From Anaerolineae bacterium (lineage in GTDB: Bacteria > Chloroflexota > Anaerolineae > 4572-78 > NAK82), in the NCBI GenBank assembly GCA_030597485.1, contig JAUVRU010000168.1, positions 1 to 5,812 of the forward strand: a stretch of 5,812 bases of DNA, in the 5' to 3' direction. Made by a program: the position numbers and the translations under genes. Below the pieces are notes generated by a model. The model saw only the letters and a list, made by a program, of their open reading frames with translations, had not been told where the DNA came from and searched no databases. Below, piece after piece: positions 5,658-5,812 of the stretch. The stretch's first letter is position 1; each line of letters begins with the position of its first letter.

Positions 5658-5812
5658 ATCTGCCAGTGGCTGAGACACCGCTGCAATTCGACGGGCGCGG
5701 GCTGATTCCGGCCGTGGTGCAGGATGCCGACTCGGGGGAGGTGCTCACGCTAGCCTACATGTGTGCTGAGGCGTTGCGCCTGCCGATGGCGCCCGGTGAG
5801 CCCTGGTTCTGG
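5654..5812 (+). CDS. hisI: Phosphoribosyl-AMP cyclohydrolase HisI, N-terminal part (cut by window edge)
   Basis: The first 53 codons are visible, and the frame is open to the right edge. The translation contains [19 protein letters not shown] (residues 10-28), EVLTLAYM (29-36) and, at the edge, GEPWFW (48-53). These match the start of PRA-CH domains, which typically read [25 protein letters not shown] and later WFWSR. The enzyme opens the adenine ring of phosphoribosyl-AMP to give ProFAR, the HisA substrate. The metal-binding Cys and Asp motifs lie beyond the window, so completeness, and whether a HisE (PRA-PH) domain is fused, cannot be judged. The ATG overlaps the hisF stop by 4 nt (ATGA), indicating termination-reinitiation coupling. 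A GAGGAG at 5648-5653 abuts the ATG directly with no spacer. Confidence 0.93.
   Translation, partial: MNLPVAETPLQFDGRGLIPAVVQDADSGEVLTLAYMCAEALRLPMAPGEPWFW

Overview
The window is GC-rich (judged by eye) and entirely bacterial in style: tightly packed genes, all on the + strand. It holds most of a histidine biosynthesis operon in the order hisD-hisC-hisB-hisH-hisA-hisF-hisI. The last gene is cut by the right edge, and the operon is preceded by the 3' end of an unrelated gene for a surface-anchored protein. The HisD and HisC sequences (for example the HisD start around LIRLYDPSQARNTLL and the HisC N-terminus PPEDIVKLDANENPYGPSP) resemble what I know from Chloroflexota, especially Anaerolineae-like bacteria. 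The Thr/Pro-rich, C-terminally anchored upstream protein fits that too. This placement is an inference from recalled family resemblance, not a search.

Layout. Positions 2-280 are the C-terminal end of a protein with a low-complexity Thr/Pro/Ala stalk and a final membrane segment, possibly a peptidase-MA-like metallohydrolase. Positions 281-434 are non-coding and hold several small hairpins but no convincing sigma-70 promoter, T-box or histidine-rich leader peptide. From 435 to the end the his genes follow each other with gaps of 9, 9 and 30 nt and then overlaps of 23, 7 and 4 nt, so they are almost certainly one transcript with translational coupling in the hisH-A-F-I half.

How the genes work together. 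HisI (PRA-CH) and HisA convert phosphoribosyl-AMP through ProFAR to PRFAR. The HisH-HisF complex uses glutamine to split PRFAR into imidazole glycerol phosphate and AICAR. HisB dehydrates imidazole glycerol phosphate, HisC transaminates the product, and HisD oxidises histidinol to histidine in two steps. Missing from the window are hisG (the committed first step, often first in such operons), hisE (possibly fused to or following the truncated hisI) and a histidinol-phosphate phosphatase, since HisB here is the single-domain dehydratase.

All seven enzymes look intact where they can be checked. I see no mobile element, CRISPR array, RNA gene or novel multi-gene system. The points worth a second look are small: a Gly-to-Ala change in the HisH oxyanion strand, the absence of hisG at the operon head, a structured leader with a G7 tract at the hisD start, and the tripartite C-terminus of the upstream protein.
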